Source of the DNA: Lysobacterales bacterium | Lineage (GTDB): Bacteria; Pseudomonadota; Gammaproteobacteria; Xanthomonadales; Marinicellaceae | Assembly: GCA_020442635.1 (NCBI GenBank) | Contig: JAGRJR010000006.1 | Location: forward strand, 1-64,000 | DNA: 64,000 bases | Reading direction: 5' to 3' | Shown here: piece after piece, positions 24,255 to 32,608 of the stretch | Numbering within the stretch: position 1 is the first letter of the stretch | Layout of the letters: each line of letters begins with the position of its first letter | The notes under the pieces: generated by a model | Databases searched by the model: none | What the model was told of the DNA's origin: nothing | Seen by the model: only the letters and a program-made list of their open reading frames with translations | Translations under genes and position numbers: made by a program

Positions 24255-26420
24255 TTAATCGTTATTGGCAGCTTTGGCAATTAAGTTTTCCATTTTCAGG
24301 TCAATAAAATCTGAGAGGATTCGGGCGGTTTCATGCAGCCTGAAATCAACAAACTCTTCGTAATCCTCGTCTTCTTCAATGGCTTTTTGTTCAGCCTCAA
24401 TGGTATCGTCAGATTTCAACGCTTCTTTGGAATCATAGACCAGAGAAACTTCACCTAACAAAGGATGTGCTTCAACGTTTGCTAGCATTTCAGCACGTTT
24501 TTTCTTGCGTTCCTCTTTGCGTTGTTTGCGTTCTTCAATTTTTTGTTCACGCACTTTGGCGGATAATGATACGGTGTGGTCATCTTTTTCCTGCTCATAC
24601 AAAGCGATCTCATTCTTCAAGAAATCAAACTCAAAATTGACATCGGAGCGGGCCTGGTATCTTTTTCTTAATTCCGAGATTTCATCTGATAAGTCATCAA
24701 ATAAAGTATATTCGCTGCTACTGATGCTGTTCCAGGGTAACGCATTGTCATAAGCTGACTCGCCATATTCTTCAAAGCCTGGTGATTGTGGAAAAGTGAT
24801 GTCTGGAATAACGCCACGGTTCTGGGTGCTGCCGCCATTGATGCGAAAAAATTGCCCCATGGTCATCTTTAATTGACCCATCTCAACTTCAGGGTCATTG
24901 TAGTAGTCATTCAATGGCATGACGTTCTGAACGGTACCTTTGCCATAGGTTTGATTCCCTACAATCACAGCACGTCCATAATCTTGCATGGCTGCTGCAA
25001 AAATTTCAGAAGCCGAAGCCGATAATTTATTTACCATCACCACCATAGGGCCATTCCATGCCAAGCGTGGATCGACATCTTTTTTTACATCAATTTTACC
25101 GTATGAAAACTTGGTTTGTACCACTGGACCCTTGTCAATAAACAAGCCGGATAACTGTACAGCCTCATATAATGAGCCGCCGCCATTGTTACGTAAATCA
25201 ACAATGACCCCTTGTACACCTTGCTCTTTGAATTTGTCGAGAATTTTTTTCACGTCTTTGGTGGTGCTGCGATAGTCCGGGTCTCCTGATTGCAACCCGG
25301 CAAAATCCAAATAAAAAGTAGGTAAATCAATCACTCCGATTTTTCGAGTGTGTTTACCGTTTTTAACTTCATAGATTTGATGTTGCGCGGCTTGTTGTTC
25401 CAGTTTCACTTTGTCTCGAACAATATTAACAGTATGAGGCATGGTTTCAGGTCCATCGTCTTCACCAATAATCTGCAAGCGTACAGTGGACCCTTTCTCA
25501 CCCCTGATTAGTTTGACCACATCTTCGATGCTCCAACCCACCACATCTTCAAATGTCCCTTCTTCATCTTGCCCTACAGCCAGGACTTTGTCACCGCTTT
25601 TCAGGGAGCCTTCGAGATCAGCGGGGCCGCCTTTAACGATGGTCTGAATAGAGGTATATTCGCCATCATTGCCAAGGACTGCGCCGATACCTTCTAAGGA
25701 CAATTTCATATTGATTTCAAAATTCTCAGAAGAAACGGGCTCCATATAACCAGTGTGTGGTTCAACCAGAGTCAGGTACGAATTGATGAAATATTGAAAC
25801 ACGCTGTCACTTTTTAAATCTTCAATACGCTTAGCCATCACCGTATATCGTTTGTCGAGAGTTTCCTTGATTTTTTCAGGTTCCTTGTTCAAGAGTTTTA
25901 ATGTCAGGTAGTCATTTTTTACTTTCTTTGCCCAAATTTCATTCAGTTCTTTCTGGTCTATTGCCCAAGCTGTTTTTTCCCGATCCCATTGATATTTTTC
26001 ATCGGCGTTGAAAGTCAATTCAGTTTCCAACAGGTTTTTGGCATATTCTTTTTGTTTAAGAACCCGTTGCTTAAAAGTGTTAAAAATTTCATAGGCAGGT
26101 TTTAAATTGCCGCTTTTCAAATCATCATCGATTTCGTTTTTCCAACGGTTAAAAGCTAGAATATCTTCGCCAAGGAAATACATTTTATTGGGATCAAGTG
26201 TGCTGATGTATTTGTCGAGGATTTTTTGTGAAAAGTCATCATCCAGCTCAGAAGCTTTATAATGTAATTTTTCAACCAGTTTCACCACCAGTTGACTTTC
26301 CTCTTTATGCTTGGGGCTTGGCTTGATTGATTCAAAGTTTACTTTGGCCACAGCCATTTGACCAATCAACAGCCCTATCAGTGGTATATATCTAATTCTT
26401 TTCATGCCTGTATTTCTCAT
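24255..26420 (-). CDS. prc: carboxy-terminal (tail-specific) protease
   Basis: Periplasmic S41A protease that trims or degrades proteins from their C-termini, including lipoproteins and peptidoglycan hydrolases. The 721-aa protein has a signal-like hydrophobic stretch (about residues 11-25), the Prc N-terminal domain, a PDZ domain (about 235-330), and the catalytic domain with the dyad S469 (LSASASE) and K494 (TYGKGT), 25 residues apart as in E. coli Tsp. A Lys/Arg/Glu coiled segment lies near the C-terminus. Length matches the long Prc group. The start at 26420 or the ATG at 26405 (MKRIRYIPL) are both possible; the second gives a more typical signal peptide. Confidence 0.95.
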   Translation of the reverse strand: MRNTGMKRIRYIPLIGLLIGQMAVAKVNFESIKPSPKHKEESQLVVKLVEKLHYKASELDDDFSQKILDKYISTLDPNKMYFLGEDILAFNRWKNEIDDDLKSGNLKPAYEIFNTFKQRVLKQKEYAKNLLETELTFNADEKYQWDREKTAWAIDQKELNEIWAKKVKNDYLTLKLLNKEPEKIKETLDKRYTVMAKRIEDLKSDSVFQYFINSYLTLVEPHTGYMEPVSSENFEINMKLSLEGIGAVLGNDGEYTSIQTIVKGGPADLEGSLKSGDKVLAVGQDEEGTFEDVVGWSIEDVVKLIRGEKGSTVRLQIIGEDDGPETMPHTVNIVRDKVKLEQQAAQHQIYEVKNGKHTRKIGVIDLPTFYLDFAGLQSGDPDYRSTTKDVKKILDKFKEQGVQGVIVDLRNNGGGSLYEAVQLSGLFIDKGPVVQTKFSYGKIDVKKDVDPRLAWNGPMVVMVNKLSASASEIFAAAMQDYGRAVIVGNQTYGKGTVQNVMPLNDYYNDPEVEMGQLKMTMGQFFRINGGSTQNRGVIPDITFPQSPGFEEYGESAYDNALPWNSISSSEYTLFDDLSDEISELRKRYQARSDVNFEFDFLKNEIALYEQEKDDHTVSLSAKVREQKIEERKQRKEERKKKRAEMLANVEAHPLLGEVSLVYDSKEALKSDDTIEAEQKAIEEDEDYEEFVDFRLHETARILSDFIDLKMENLIAKAANND

Positions 26421-26529
26421 ATTTTTCTTATTCTTTGTGGGTTATTTGAACTTTGTGTTACTTATATTGCCTGAAGCGATAAATAAATCATATATGTCAA
26501 TCGTCATCAATACAAGTCCGAGTTTTTCT

Positions 26530-26544
26530 AACTGAGACTCAGTT
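26530..26544. promoter_or_regulatory. palindrome upstream of fkpA promoter
   Basis: AACTGAG-A-CTCAGTT, a perfect 7+1+7 palindrome centred about 34 bp ahead of the -10 element at 26571, in the prc/fkpA divergent region. A candidate operator only. Confidence 0.35.
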
Positions 26545-26567
26545 AATGATTATTGGTTTCATATTTT

Positions 26568-26576
26568 TGTTATAAT
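26568..26576 (+). promoter_or_regulatory. extended -10 promoter of the FKBP gene
   Basis: TGT followed by TATAAT (26571-26576), a consensus extended -10, 59 bp before the start codon at 26635. Confidence 0.6.
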
Positions 26577-26634
26577 GTCGTGCTTTGATTGACCGTGGCG
26601 GTTAATCTGGCGTTTAAAAAATTGGAGAAATTGA

Positions 26635-27363
26635 ATGAGAAAACTAACCATGGCATTTGGTTTAACAGGTGCTTTGCTCAGCGGGGCTGCTTTTGCAGAT
26701 TTGGATTCAGAGAATGGTCAAATCAACTATAAAATTGGTACCGATGTTGGTAAATACCTGAAAGATTCTGAATTGGATTTTGATAAAGATTCTTTCATTA
26801 CCGGTTTGGAAGATGGTTTGGCGGGTCGTGATTTGCGCTTGACTGCTGAACAATTAACCACAATTCGTGGGATCATCCAACAAAAACAACAAGAAGTACA
26901 AAAAGCCAAACGTGAACAAATGATGGCTGAATTGGAAGAACAAAAAGTGGTTAATGCTGAAAAAGGCACGGCTTTTTTGAAAGCCAAAGCTGCTGAAAAA
27001 GGTGTTAAAACCACAGATTCAGGCTTGATGTATGAAGTGGTTGAGCAAGGCGATGGTCCAAAACCACCCTCAGCTACTACAACAGTTGTCGTTCACTATA
27101 CAGGTACATTGATTGATGGTACTAAATTTGATAGCTCTGTTGACCGTGGTCAACCAGCTACATTTGGTCTTAATCAAGTGATCAAAGGTTGGACTGAAGG
27201 ATTGCAATTAATGAATCAAGGTTCTAAGTATAGATTTTATATTCCACCTGAATTGGCCTATGGTTCTGATGCCCGACCAGGCAGCCCAATTGGTCCAAAT
27301 AGTACCTTGATTTTTGATGTTGAGTTGATTGAAGTAAAACAGCCAGAAGCTGATAAAAAATAA
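26635..27363 (+). CDS. fkpA: FKBP-type peptidyl-prolyl isomerase, FkpA/Mip type
   Basis: Periplasmic folding catalyst that isomerises X-Pro bonds and acts as a chaperone. The 242-aa protein has a signal peptide (MRKLTMAFGLTGALLSGAAFA), an N-terminal helical dimerisation region with the long Gln/Lys/Glu helix (about residues 78-125), and a C-terminal FKBP domain (about 130-233) with VVVHYTGTLIDGTKFDSS, the active-site VIKGWTEGLQLM, and YGSDARPGSPIGPNSTLIFDVEL. This domain order is that of FkpA and Legionella Mip. GGAGAAATTG precedes the ATG. It has its own promoter and a strong terminator. Confidence 0.94.
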   Translation: MRKLTMAFGLTGALLSGAAFADLDSENGQINYKIGTDVGKYLKDSELDFDKDSFITGLEDGLAGRDLRLTAEQLTTIRGIIQQKQQEVQKAKREQMMAELEEQKVVNAEKGTAFLKAKAAEKGVKTTDSGLMYEVVEQGDGPKPPSATTTVVVHYTGTLIDGTKFDSSVDRGQPATFGLNQVIKGWTEGLQLMNQGSKYRFYIPPELAYGSDARPGSPIGPNSTLIFDVELIEVKQPEADKK

Positions 27364-27398
27364 AGTTGATCTTTAATTTAAATTAATTAAGCAATCTG

Positions 27399-27424
27399 AA
27401 AAGGCTCCTTTTGGAGCCTTTTTT
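27399..27424. terminator. bidirectional terminator between fkpA and priA
   Basis: AAAAGGCTCC, loop TTTT, GGAGCCTTTTTT. A strong stem with a T6 run, 36 nt past fkpA and before the convergent priA stop. Confidence 0.9.
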
Positions 27425-27430
27425 AATGGT

Positions 27431-29611
27431 TTAATCAAAACTGACCGGATCTATGTCAATAAACCACTGTACTTTGTTTTGATTAAATTGTTGCTTAAGT
27501 TGGCGTATCAAGGCATGTAAAGCGCGGCGTTGGTTTCCATTTAAAATAATTTGCATGCGGTGTAGTTTTTGTTTTTTTGCAATCATGGCTGGAATTGGCC
27601 CCAGCACGTTGACATGTTGATTATCGTTACAACAAGCTGTCATTTCGGTTAAAAATGACTCTAACATATAAGAATCTCGATGCTGAGCTCGAATGATGGC
27701 AAGATAGGTAGCTGGCGGGAATTGCATCTGGATGCGTTCGGTTAATTGCTGATGAGCAAAAGTTTCATACCCTTGAGCAAATAAGGCATTAAAAAATGGA
27801 TGCTCAGGGAATTGAGTTTGGATGATGACTTCGCCTTTTGTATCGGCTCTACCTGCCCGTCCGGAAACTTGCGTCAGCAGTTGTGCCAGGTACTCGGTGG
27901 CGCGAAAGTCGGCTGAAAAAAAACTGTTATCTACATTGACGACAACCACCAGTGATAGTAGCGGGAAATCATGGCCTTTGGATAGCATTTGAGTACCAAC
28001 GATCACACAAGGCTTACCTGAGCGCACAATTTCCAGGTTGTTTTGCCATTGTTTGGGTGTTTTTACGCAGTCACGATCAAAACGCACAACATCAGTAGTT
28101 GATAAGTTTTTTTTCAAACCCTCGGCTATTTTTTCGGTGCCTACACCCATGGTTTCGACATGTTGAGAACCGCATGCAGGGCAAAATTCAGGTACCAGAT
28201 AACGCCGATCACAATGGTGACACTTAAGTAAATCCAAATGCTTGTGGTAGGTCAAATAGACATCACAATCATCACATTGTGCTACCCAGCCACACTCTTG
28301 ACATATCAACTTGGGGGACCAGCCGCGACGGTTTAAAAAGACCAAAACCTGATTGCCTTCAGTCAAGTGCAAACGAATGGCATTCAGACTTTTAACAGAC
28401 AACCCCATGTTCGGTTTGTTGTTATTGACATTTTGTAAAACAATATTCGGCAATGGGTTGTGGTTGGTTCTTGAACGCAGTTTCAGCCACAGGTATTGAC
28501 CCTGTTGGGCATGGTTAAATGTTTCCAAACTGGGAGTGGCTGACCCAAGTACCACCGGAATATGTTCAATTTTGCCACGCAGTACTGCCAAATCACGCGC
28601 TGAATAACGAACACCTTCTTGCTGTTTGTAGCTCAAATCATGCTCTTCGTCGATTAAAATGGCGCCAAGGTTTTGGAAAGGTGTAAAAATTCCTGAACGG
28701 GTGGCAACCACTACGTCCAGCTTCCCAGTTTTGGCATGCTGCCACACACGGGCTCGGGCGCTGTCAGTTAGTCCTGAATGTAATATTGCCATTTGACCAT
28801 TGATACGTTGACTGATTTCATGGAAAAGCTGTGGTGTTAAGCCAATTTCAGGTACCAGAAGTAAAACTTGTTTGTGCTGTTTCAGGAGCGATTGAATGAA
28901 ACGGATATAAATTTCAGTTTTCCCAGAACCAGTAACCCCATCAAGCAACATGACTTTGAAATGTTTGTCATGGTGTTGAAGTTTCGACCAAGCTGTTTGT
29001 TGATCAGTAGTTAAAGTATATCCTGGATCAATTGCAGCTTGGTTGTCTACCAAACACAATTCGTTGGCCTGTGCCAATCCTTTGTCCGCGAGCAGTTGAC
29101 AAACCTGGGCGGCACTTTTAGTCAAGTGGGTCAGTGATTTGCTGGTAATTGGTCCATGATTAAGTAGGTATTGAAACACTTCCAACTGTTTAGGTGCCGT
29201 GCTAAGTAACTGTTCAGCATGCTCAAGGGATGATTTGGCTTGCCACCATTTTTGTTGCGGAACAGGTTTGTTGTGGACCTGTTTAAACCAACTGGGTACG
29301 GCAGTGAAAATCATTTCACCGAGGGTGATTTGATAATACTTGGCTGCTTGCTTGAACAAGGCCAGGTTTTTATCATTAAAAAAAGCTTCGTTATCAAGGA
29401 TTTCATTGATGGGCTTTAAGGATCCATGTGGACTGGTTTCGCTGAAACCAACGACCACCCCAACTACAGGCTTATTTCGTCCTAAATGTACCAAAACACG
29501 AGCACCGAGCGGCGGCAGGCTCAAGGATCGTGGCAGTTGGTAGTCGAGGTGATCTGCGAAAGGTATTTTCAACGCTACATGGATCACATTCAGTTGGTTT
29601 TTGCTTTGCAT
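27431..29611 (-). CDS. priA: primosomal protein N' (replication-restart helicase)
   Basis: 3'-5' DNA helicase that recognises stalled forks and loads the restart primosome. From the ATG at 29611 it is 726 aa: a 3'BD N-terminal domain (VIHVALKIPFADHLDYQLP), a helicase core with Walker A DGVTGSGKTEIY and Walker B IDEEHD, and a zinc-binding cluster of cysteines (CQECGW, CDDCD, CHHCDRR, CPACGS) inserted in the helicase domain. The late motifs SKGHDFP and QVSGRAGR are intact. The frame upstream to 29653 adds 14 residues without homology. Two perfect DnaA boxes lie 84-106 bp upstream of the start. Confidence 0.95.
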   Translation of the reverse strand: MQSKNQLNVIHVALKIPFADHLDYQLPRSLSLPPLGARVLVHLGRNKPVVGVVVGFSETSPHGSLKPINEILDNEAFFNDKNLALFKQAAKYYQITLGEMIFTAVPSWFKQVHNKPVPQQKWWQAKSSLEHAEQLLSTAPKQLEVFQYLLNHGPITSKSLTHLTKSAAQVCQLLADKGLAQANELCLVDNQAAIDPGYTLTTDQQTAWSKLQHHDKHFKVMLLDGVTGSGKTEIYIRFIQSLLKQHKQVLLLVPEIGLTPQLFHEISQRINGQMAILHSGLTDSARARVWQHAKTGKLDVVVATRSGIFTPFQNLGAILIDEEHDLSYKQQEGVRYSARDLAVLRGKIEHIPVVLGSATPSLETFNHAQQGQYLWLKLRSRTNHNPLPNIVLQNVNNNKPNMGLSVKSLNAIRLHLTEGNQVLVFLNRRGWSPKLICQECGWVAQCDDCDVYLTYHKHLDLLKCHHCDRRYLVPEFCPACGSQHVETMGVGTEKIAEGLKKNLSTTDVVRFDRDCVKTPKQWQNNLEIVRSGKPCVIVGTQMLSKGHDFPLLSLVVVVNVDNSFFSADFRATEYLAQLLTQVSGRAGRADTKGEVIIQTQFPEHPFFNALFAQGYETFAHQQLTERIQMQFPPATYLAIIRAQHRDSYMLESFLTEMTACCNDNQHVNVLGPIPAMIAKKQKLHRMQIILNGNQRRALHALIRQLKQQFNQNKVQWFIDIDPVSFD

Positions 29612-29694
29612 CAGCGAATCATAACACTCATTGAATTGTTTATTCAGTATCAATCAACAATGTGCAGTGATACAGCTATTTTTGCTTTGTAGAG

Positions 29695-29729
29695 TTATCC
29701 ACAAAAACTGTGGATAACTTTGTGAATAA
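29695..29729. promoter_or_regulatory. cluster of DnaA boxes upstream of priA
   Basis: TTATCCACA (29695-29703) and its exact inverse TGTGGATAA (29709-29717) are both perfect consensus DnaA boxes, followed by TGTGAATAA (29721-29729), one mismatch. Another TGTGAATAA lies at 29899-29907, and an AT-rich stretch (29805-29880) lies between. This may be a DnaA-controlled promoter, a titration site or an origin-like element. Confidence 0.6.
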
Positions 29730-29778
29730 CTGAAAAAATATCAACTCTTGGTGAAGTATGTCCTGGGCGGTGTTAAAT

Positions 29779-29795
29779 TGGTTAAATGTTAACCA
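29779..29795. promoter_or_regulatory. TGGTTAA palindrome
   Basis: TGGTTAA-ATG-TTAACCA, 7-bp arms, in the 300-bp priA/folE2 gap beside the DnaA-box cluster. A possible operator for an unknown regulator. Confidence 0.35.
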
Positions 29796-29912
29796 GGGTT
29801 GAAATGTGTAATAATATCAATCAGATACAAATATTTTTGCAAGTGTATAATTAATAAAAAACAATAAATTATTGTTTTGTGAAAAGTCCATGACAGCTTG
29901 TGAATAAAAATC

Positions 29913-30833
29913 TTACTCGCTGTAGGCCTCGGCGGTGGCATCATGCGGGTGCAAAGATTCATGATGGGTCACACGCAGGTGAAACTGTTTGACGTCTTTA
30001 CTTTTAGTCAGTACTTGTTTGATGCGTCTGGCTGCATCTTCACAAAACATCAGGTTTTGTCCATTGCGCAGTGCAAAAGCCTGTTCATCAGCTCGTTTAA
30101 CTGCAGCTTGAACAGCTGTTTGTAAGGTATTCTCTACCAGGTCAATCATTTTTTGCAGCGGTACCTGTTGCTGTTCATTGTTCAGCTTGATTTTAATTAC
30201 GGCAGAACTTCTTTGGCTATGAGGTGTGGCATTGATGCCTTGTTCAGAACCCAACCAGTCAAGAATATCTTGCTTGCGGATTTGCTCCTGGTCAAATTGT
30301 TGCCTGAAATTGTCTTGAATGAGTTTTCTGGCCAAAGCGGCCGAACAGGGACAGGTACTCGAATACGTGACTTGAAAGCTTAGATACTTACTCAACCCGG
30401 TTTTATTACATTGAATCACTGATAATTTTATTGGATAAGAGCGCCAGCCTGAATAGTTGCTTACCAGCGCTTTGCGGCGCAACAAAGCTTCTCCTTCGAC
30501 CTCAATCAGCGCGTTCTGGCTTAAGCCTTTATGTGTTTGTAAAAATTGCTCAGTGAGTTGTTCTAAAACCAGATAATCAATTGCTTGATGACTGAAAGTG
30601 TTATCACAGGCCAAATAAAGACGAGACATGTGTATACCTTTACTGACTTCATCATCCAGTGAAACTTCTGCTCGTACTCTGGACACACTGGTTGGTAAAG
30701 TCACATCTGCCTTCAAATCTAAAGGCATTTCAATGTCACTCATGCCGACCCATTGCAACTGTCCACCAATTTTGGCTTTTTCTTCAGAAGCAATGTCTGG
30801 CAAAGTACAGGATTGATTAGTCGAATCTAACAC
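29913..30833 (-). CDS. folE2: GTP cyclohydrolase I, FolE2 type
   Basis: Converts GTP to dihydroneopterin triphosphate, the first step of folate synthesis; the FolE2 class does not strictly need zinc. The 306-aa protein has the opening LPDIAS...VGMSDIEMPL, the catalytic-Cys loop TYSSTCPCSAALARKL (about residue 160), HSQRSSAVI and the C-terminal FCEDAARRI...RVTHHESLHPHDA block. Length is in the family range. The start is a GTG at 30833 without an evident Shine-Dalgarno, so the N-terminus is approximate. In many bacteria folE2 is under Zur; a short inverted repeat TACAC-N9-GTGTA (30853-30871) is upstream, but it is not a clear Zur box. Confidence 0.94.
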   Translation of the reverse strand: MLDSTNQSCTLPDIASEEKAKIGGQLQWVGMSDIEMPLDLKADVTLPTSVSRVRAEVSLDDEVSKGIHMSRLYLACDNTFSHQAIDYLVLEQLTEQFLQTHKGLSQNALIEVEGEALLRRKALVSNYSGWRSYPIKLSVIQCNKTGLSKYLSFQVTYSSTCPCSAALARKLIQDNFRQQFDQEQIRKQDILDWLGSEQGINATPHSQRSSAVIKIKLNNEQQQVPLQKMIDLVENTLQTAVQAAVKRADEQAFALRNGQNLMFCEDAARRIKQVLTKSKDVKQFHLRVTHHESLHPHDATAEAYSE

Positions 30834-30852
30834 AGGATGAAGTTTGTCTGAT

Positions 30853-30871
30853 TACACGATAAATAGGTGTA
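30853..30871. promoter_or_regulatory. inverted repeat upstream of folE2
   Basis: TACAC (30853-30857) and GTGTA (30867-30871) around 9 nt, in the 84-bp gap between the methyltransferase and folE2. Weak candidate operator. Confidence 0.25.
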
Positions 30872-30917
30872 TCTTATCAAATTACAAGTAGGAATGGATG
30901 ATTTGTAGATGACTTTA

Positions 30918-32048
30918 TCAAAGCTCTTTCCAGCGGCTATTGCTATATCCTTTGATTGGGTAATTAAAATTTTTTACAGCAACAATGGTTTTAAATTTTT
31001 CACCCATTTCTTCGGGTAACACCAATTGTTTCATTTCGCTAACCAACTTATAGTAGCTCGAATATTCGTCTGCTGGATTAAGCCATTGATTAATCCCTGC
31101 ATCCAATAAAAAATCTCCCTGGGTGGTATAACCTGTCACGTTAAGTCCTGCCAGCTCCATAGATTCAGCCACTGCGGTAAAATCTACAAAAGCGGTGATG
31201 TCTTGTAAACCGATGTCTTGGTAGGGATTGAAATTTGCTTGGTGACGACGCTGACAGACCAATGTACCGGTGTTTCTTTGTGGGTGATAATAGGTGCGAC
31301 GCCCATAACCATAATCTACCAACATCAGCATGCCTTTTTTTAGACCGGTAGTGATGGCACTAATCCAAGCGTCAAGTTGAGGTAAAAATTCCGATCGATA
31401 GCCATTGGCCAAATCAAGTTGCATGTCCGTTAAATATTGTGCCATGTGCTCAGGAAATGGCTGCCACTTTTCAGATAATTGCTGGTTTTCTGAACCTAAC
31501 ATCAAGCGCAGGTATTTATTTTCTGCCTTTTTAAAAATCTCCACAGGTAAAGCATCTATCACTTCATTGGCAAAAATAATTCCCTCAAACTCTTTTTCTG
31601 GTGGCCGTTCTAACCAATGTATTTTGCTGTTGAGGTGGTCGGGTAATTGAGAAAGCTTTTGTTGCTGCACCCGTTGTAAATCAGCACTGATTTCAACAAT
31701 ACAATATTTTTCTGGCAGCACTTGCAAGGCATCTAATGCTTGTAAAATATCAAAACAAAACTGTCCTGTTCCGGCACCCAATTCCATCAATGTCGGTGAA
31801 GATAACTTTCTCAACACCTCTGCAAAAACGGTAGCATGACAGCGTGCAAACAAAGTTCCTAACTCAGATGAAGTGATAAAATCACCATCTTTCCCTAATT
31901 TATTCAAACCGGCACTATAATAGCCCAGTCCTGGTTCGTATAAGGCCATGGCCATGAATTGAGCAAAACTAATTGCACCTTTTTGTTTGATTTCCGAGGT
32001 GATTCTATGTTGCAATGCTTGATTGATTTGTAAAAGCGTATCAGACAT
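30918..32048 (-). CDS. MidA/NDUFAF7-family SAM-dependent methyltransferase
   Basis: Class I methyltransferase of the family whose mitochondrial member NDUFAF7 methylates an arginine of respiratory complex I; the bacterial substrate is unsettled. The 376-aa protein begins with the family block ISFAQFMAMALYEPGLGYYS and DFITSSELGTLF, followed by SAM motif I LMELGAGTGQF (about residue 90), then IIFANEVIDALPVE and a VDYGYGRRTYYHP loop. The ATG at 32048 is preferred over an upstream TTG. Its start lies only 5 nt from the start of the divergent phosphopantetheinyl transferase gene, so promoters of the two genes must lie inside each other. Confidence 0.9.
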   Translation of the reverse strand: MSDTLLQINQALQHRITSEIKQKGAISFAQFMAMALYEPGLGYYSAGLNKLGKDGDFITSSELGTLFARCHATVFAEVLRKLSSPTLMELGAGTGQFCFDILQALDALQVLPEKYCIVEISADLQRVQQQKLSQLPDHLNSKIHWLERPPEKEFEGIIFANEVIDALPVEIFKKAENKYLRLMLGSENQQLSEKWQPFPEHMAQYLTDMQLDLANGYRSEFLPQLDAWISAITTGLKKGMLMLVDYGYGRRTYYHPQRNTGTLVCQRRHQANFNPYQDIGLQDITAFVDFTAVAESMELAGLNVTGYTTQGDFLLDAGINQWLNPADEYSSYYKLVSEMKQLVLPEEMGEKFKTIVAVKNFNYPIKGYSNSRWKEL

Positions 32049-32053
32049 ATTCA

Positions 32054-32608
32054 ATGGACGGTGAGATTAACATTTGGTTACACAATAACCCGTATAAAGA
32101 TAAAAAACGGGCAAAAGCGCATTCGGATGCCATTTTACAACAGTTATTGCAGAAAGCACTGAATACCTCAAATCACATCACAATTTACAAAGGGGTCAAT
32201 GGTAAACCCTTTGTTAATCACCCAGTTTTTTTTTCACATAGTAACTCAAGGCAATTGCATGCTTACGTCATTCACCAAGATTTTGACATTGGACTAGATG
32301 TTGAGTTAAAAAAAACCAGCCGGGACTTTCTTAAAACAGCTCGAAGGTACTTTCACCCGAAAGAATACGAAGATCTGTTACTGGTAGGTGAAGCTGCTCG
32401 TTTGGAAACTTTTTACCAACAATGGACCAGAAAAGAAGCTTGGTGCAAATTGGAAGGTGGTAACTTGTGGTCATACCTTAACAAGTTACCTTCAGCTGAT
32501 GCTAAAATACATTTTTGTGAGACCCATGTGGTTAAGGGGTTTGCGGTTGCCTTAGCAAGCCCACAGATCATCAATAAAATCAGAATTAACACCATAGGAA
32601 AAGGATGA
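32054..32608 (+). CDS. 4'-phosphopantetheinyl transferase, Sfp/AcpT type
   Basis: Transfers the phosphopantetheine arm of CoA to a carrier-protein serine. The 184-aa protein has the two diagnostic motifs: DIGLDVEL with magnesium-binding acids and FYQQWTRKEAWCKLEGG with the W-x2-KEA signature. KPFVNHPVFFSHSNS is the usual preceding phosphate-site block. It is shorter than Sfp (~225 aa), closer to AcpT/HetI size. First gene of a tight operon; ATGA overlap with the next gene. No polyketide or peptide synthetase is in the window, so the target carrier is elsewhere, perhaps the fatty-acid ACP. Confidence 0.88.
   Translation: MDGEINIWLHNNPYKDKKRAKAHSDAILQQLLQKALNTSNHITIYKGVNGKPFVNHPVFFSHSNSRQLHAYVIHQDFDIGLDVELKKTSRDFLKTARRYFHPKEYEDLLLVGEAARLETFYQQWTRKEAWCKLEGGNLWSYLNKLPSADAKIHFCETHVVKGFAVALASPQIINKIRINTIGKG

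Noticed and set aside
29695..29907. Chromosomal oriC
   Set aside because: DnaA boxes and AT-rich DNA are present, but none of the usual oriC neighbours (dnaA, dnaN, rpmH, gidA) lies in the window; kept only as a DnaA-box cluster.
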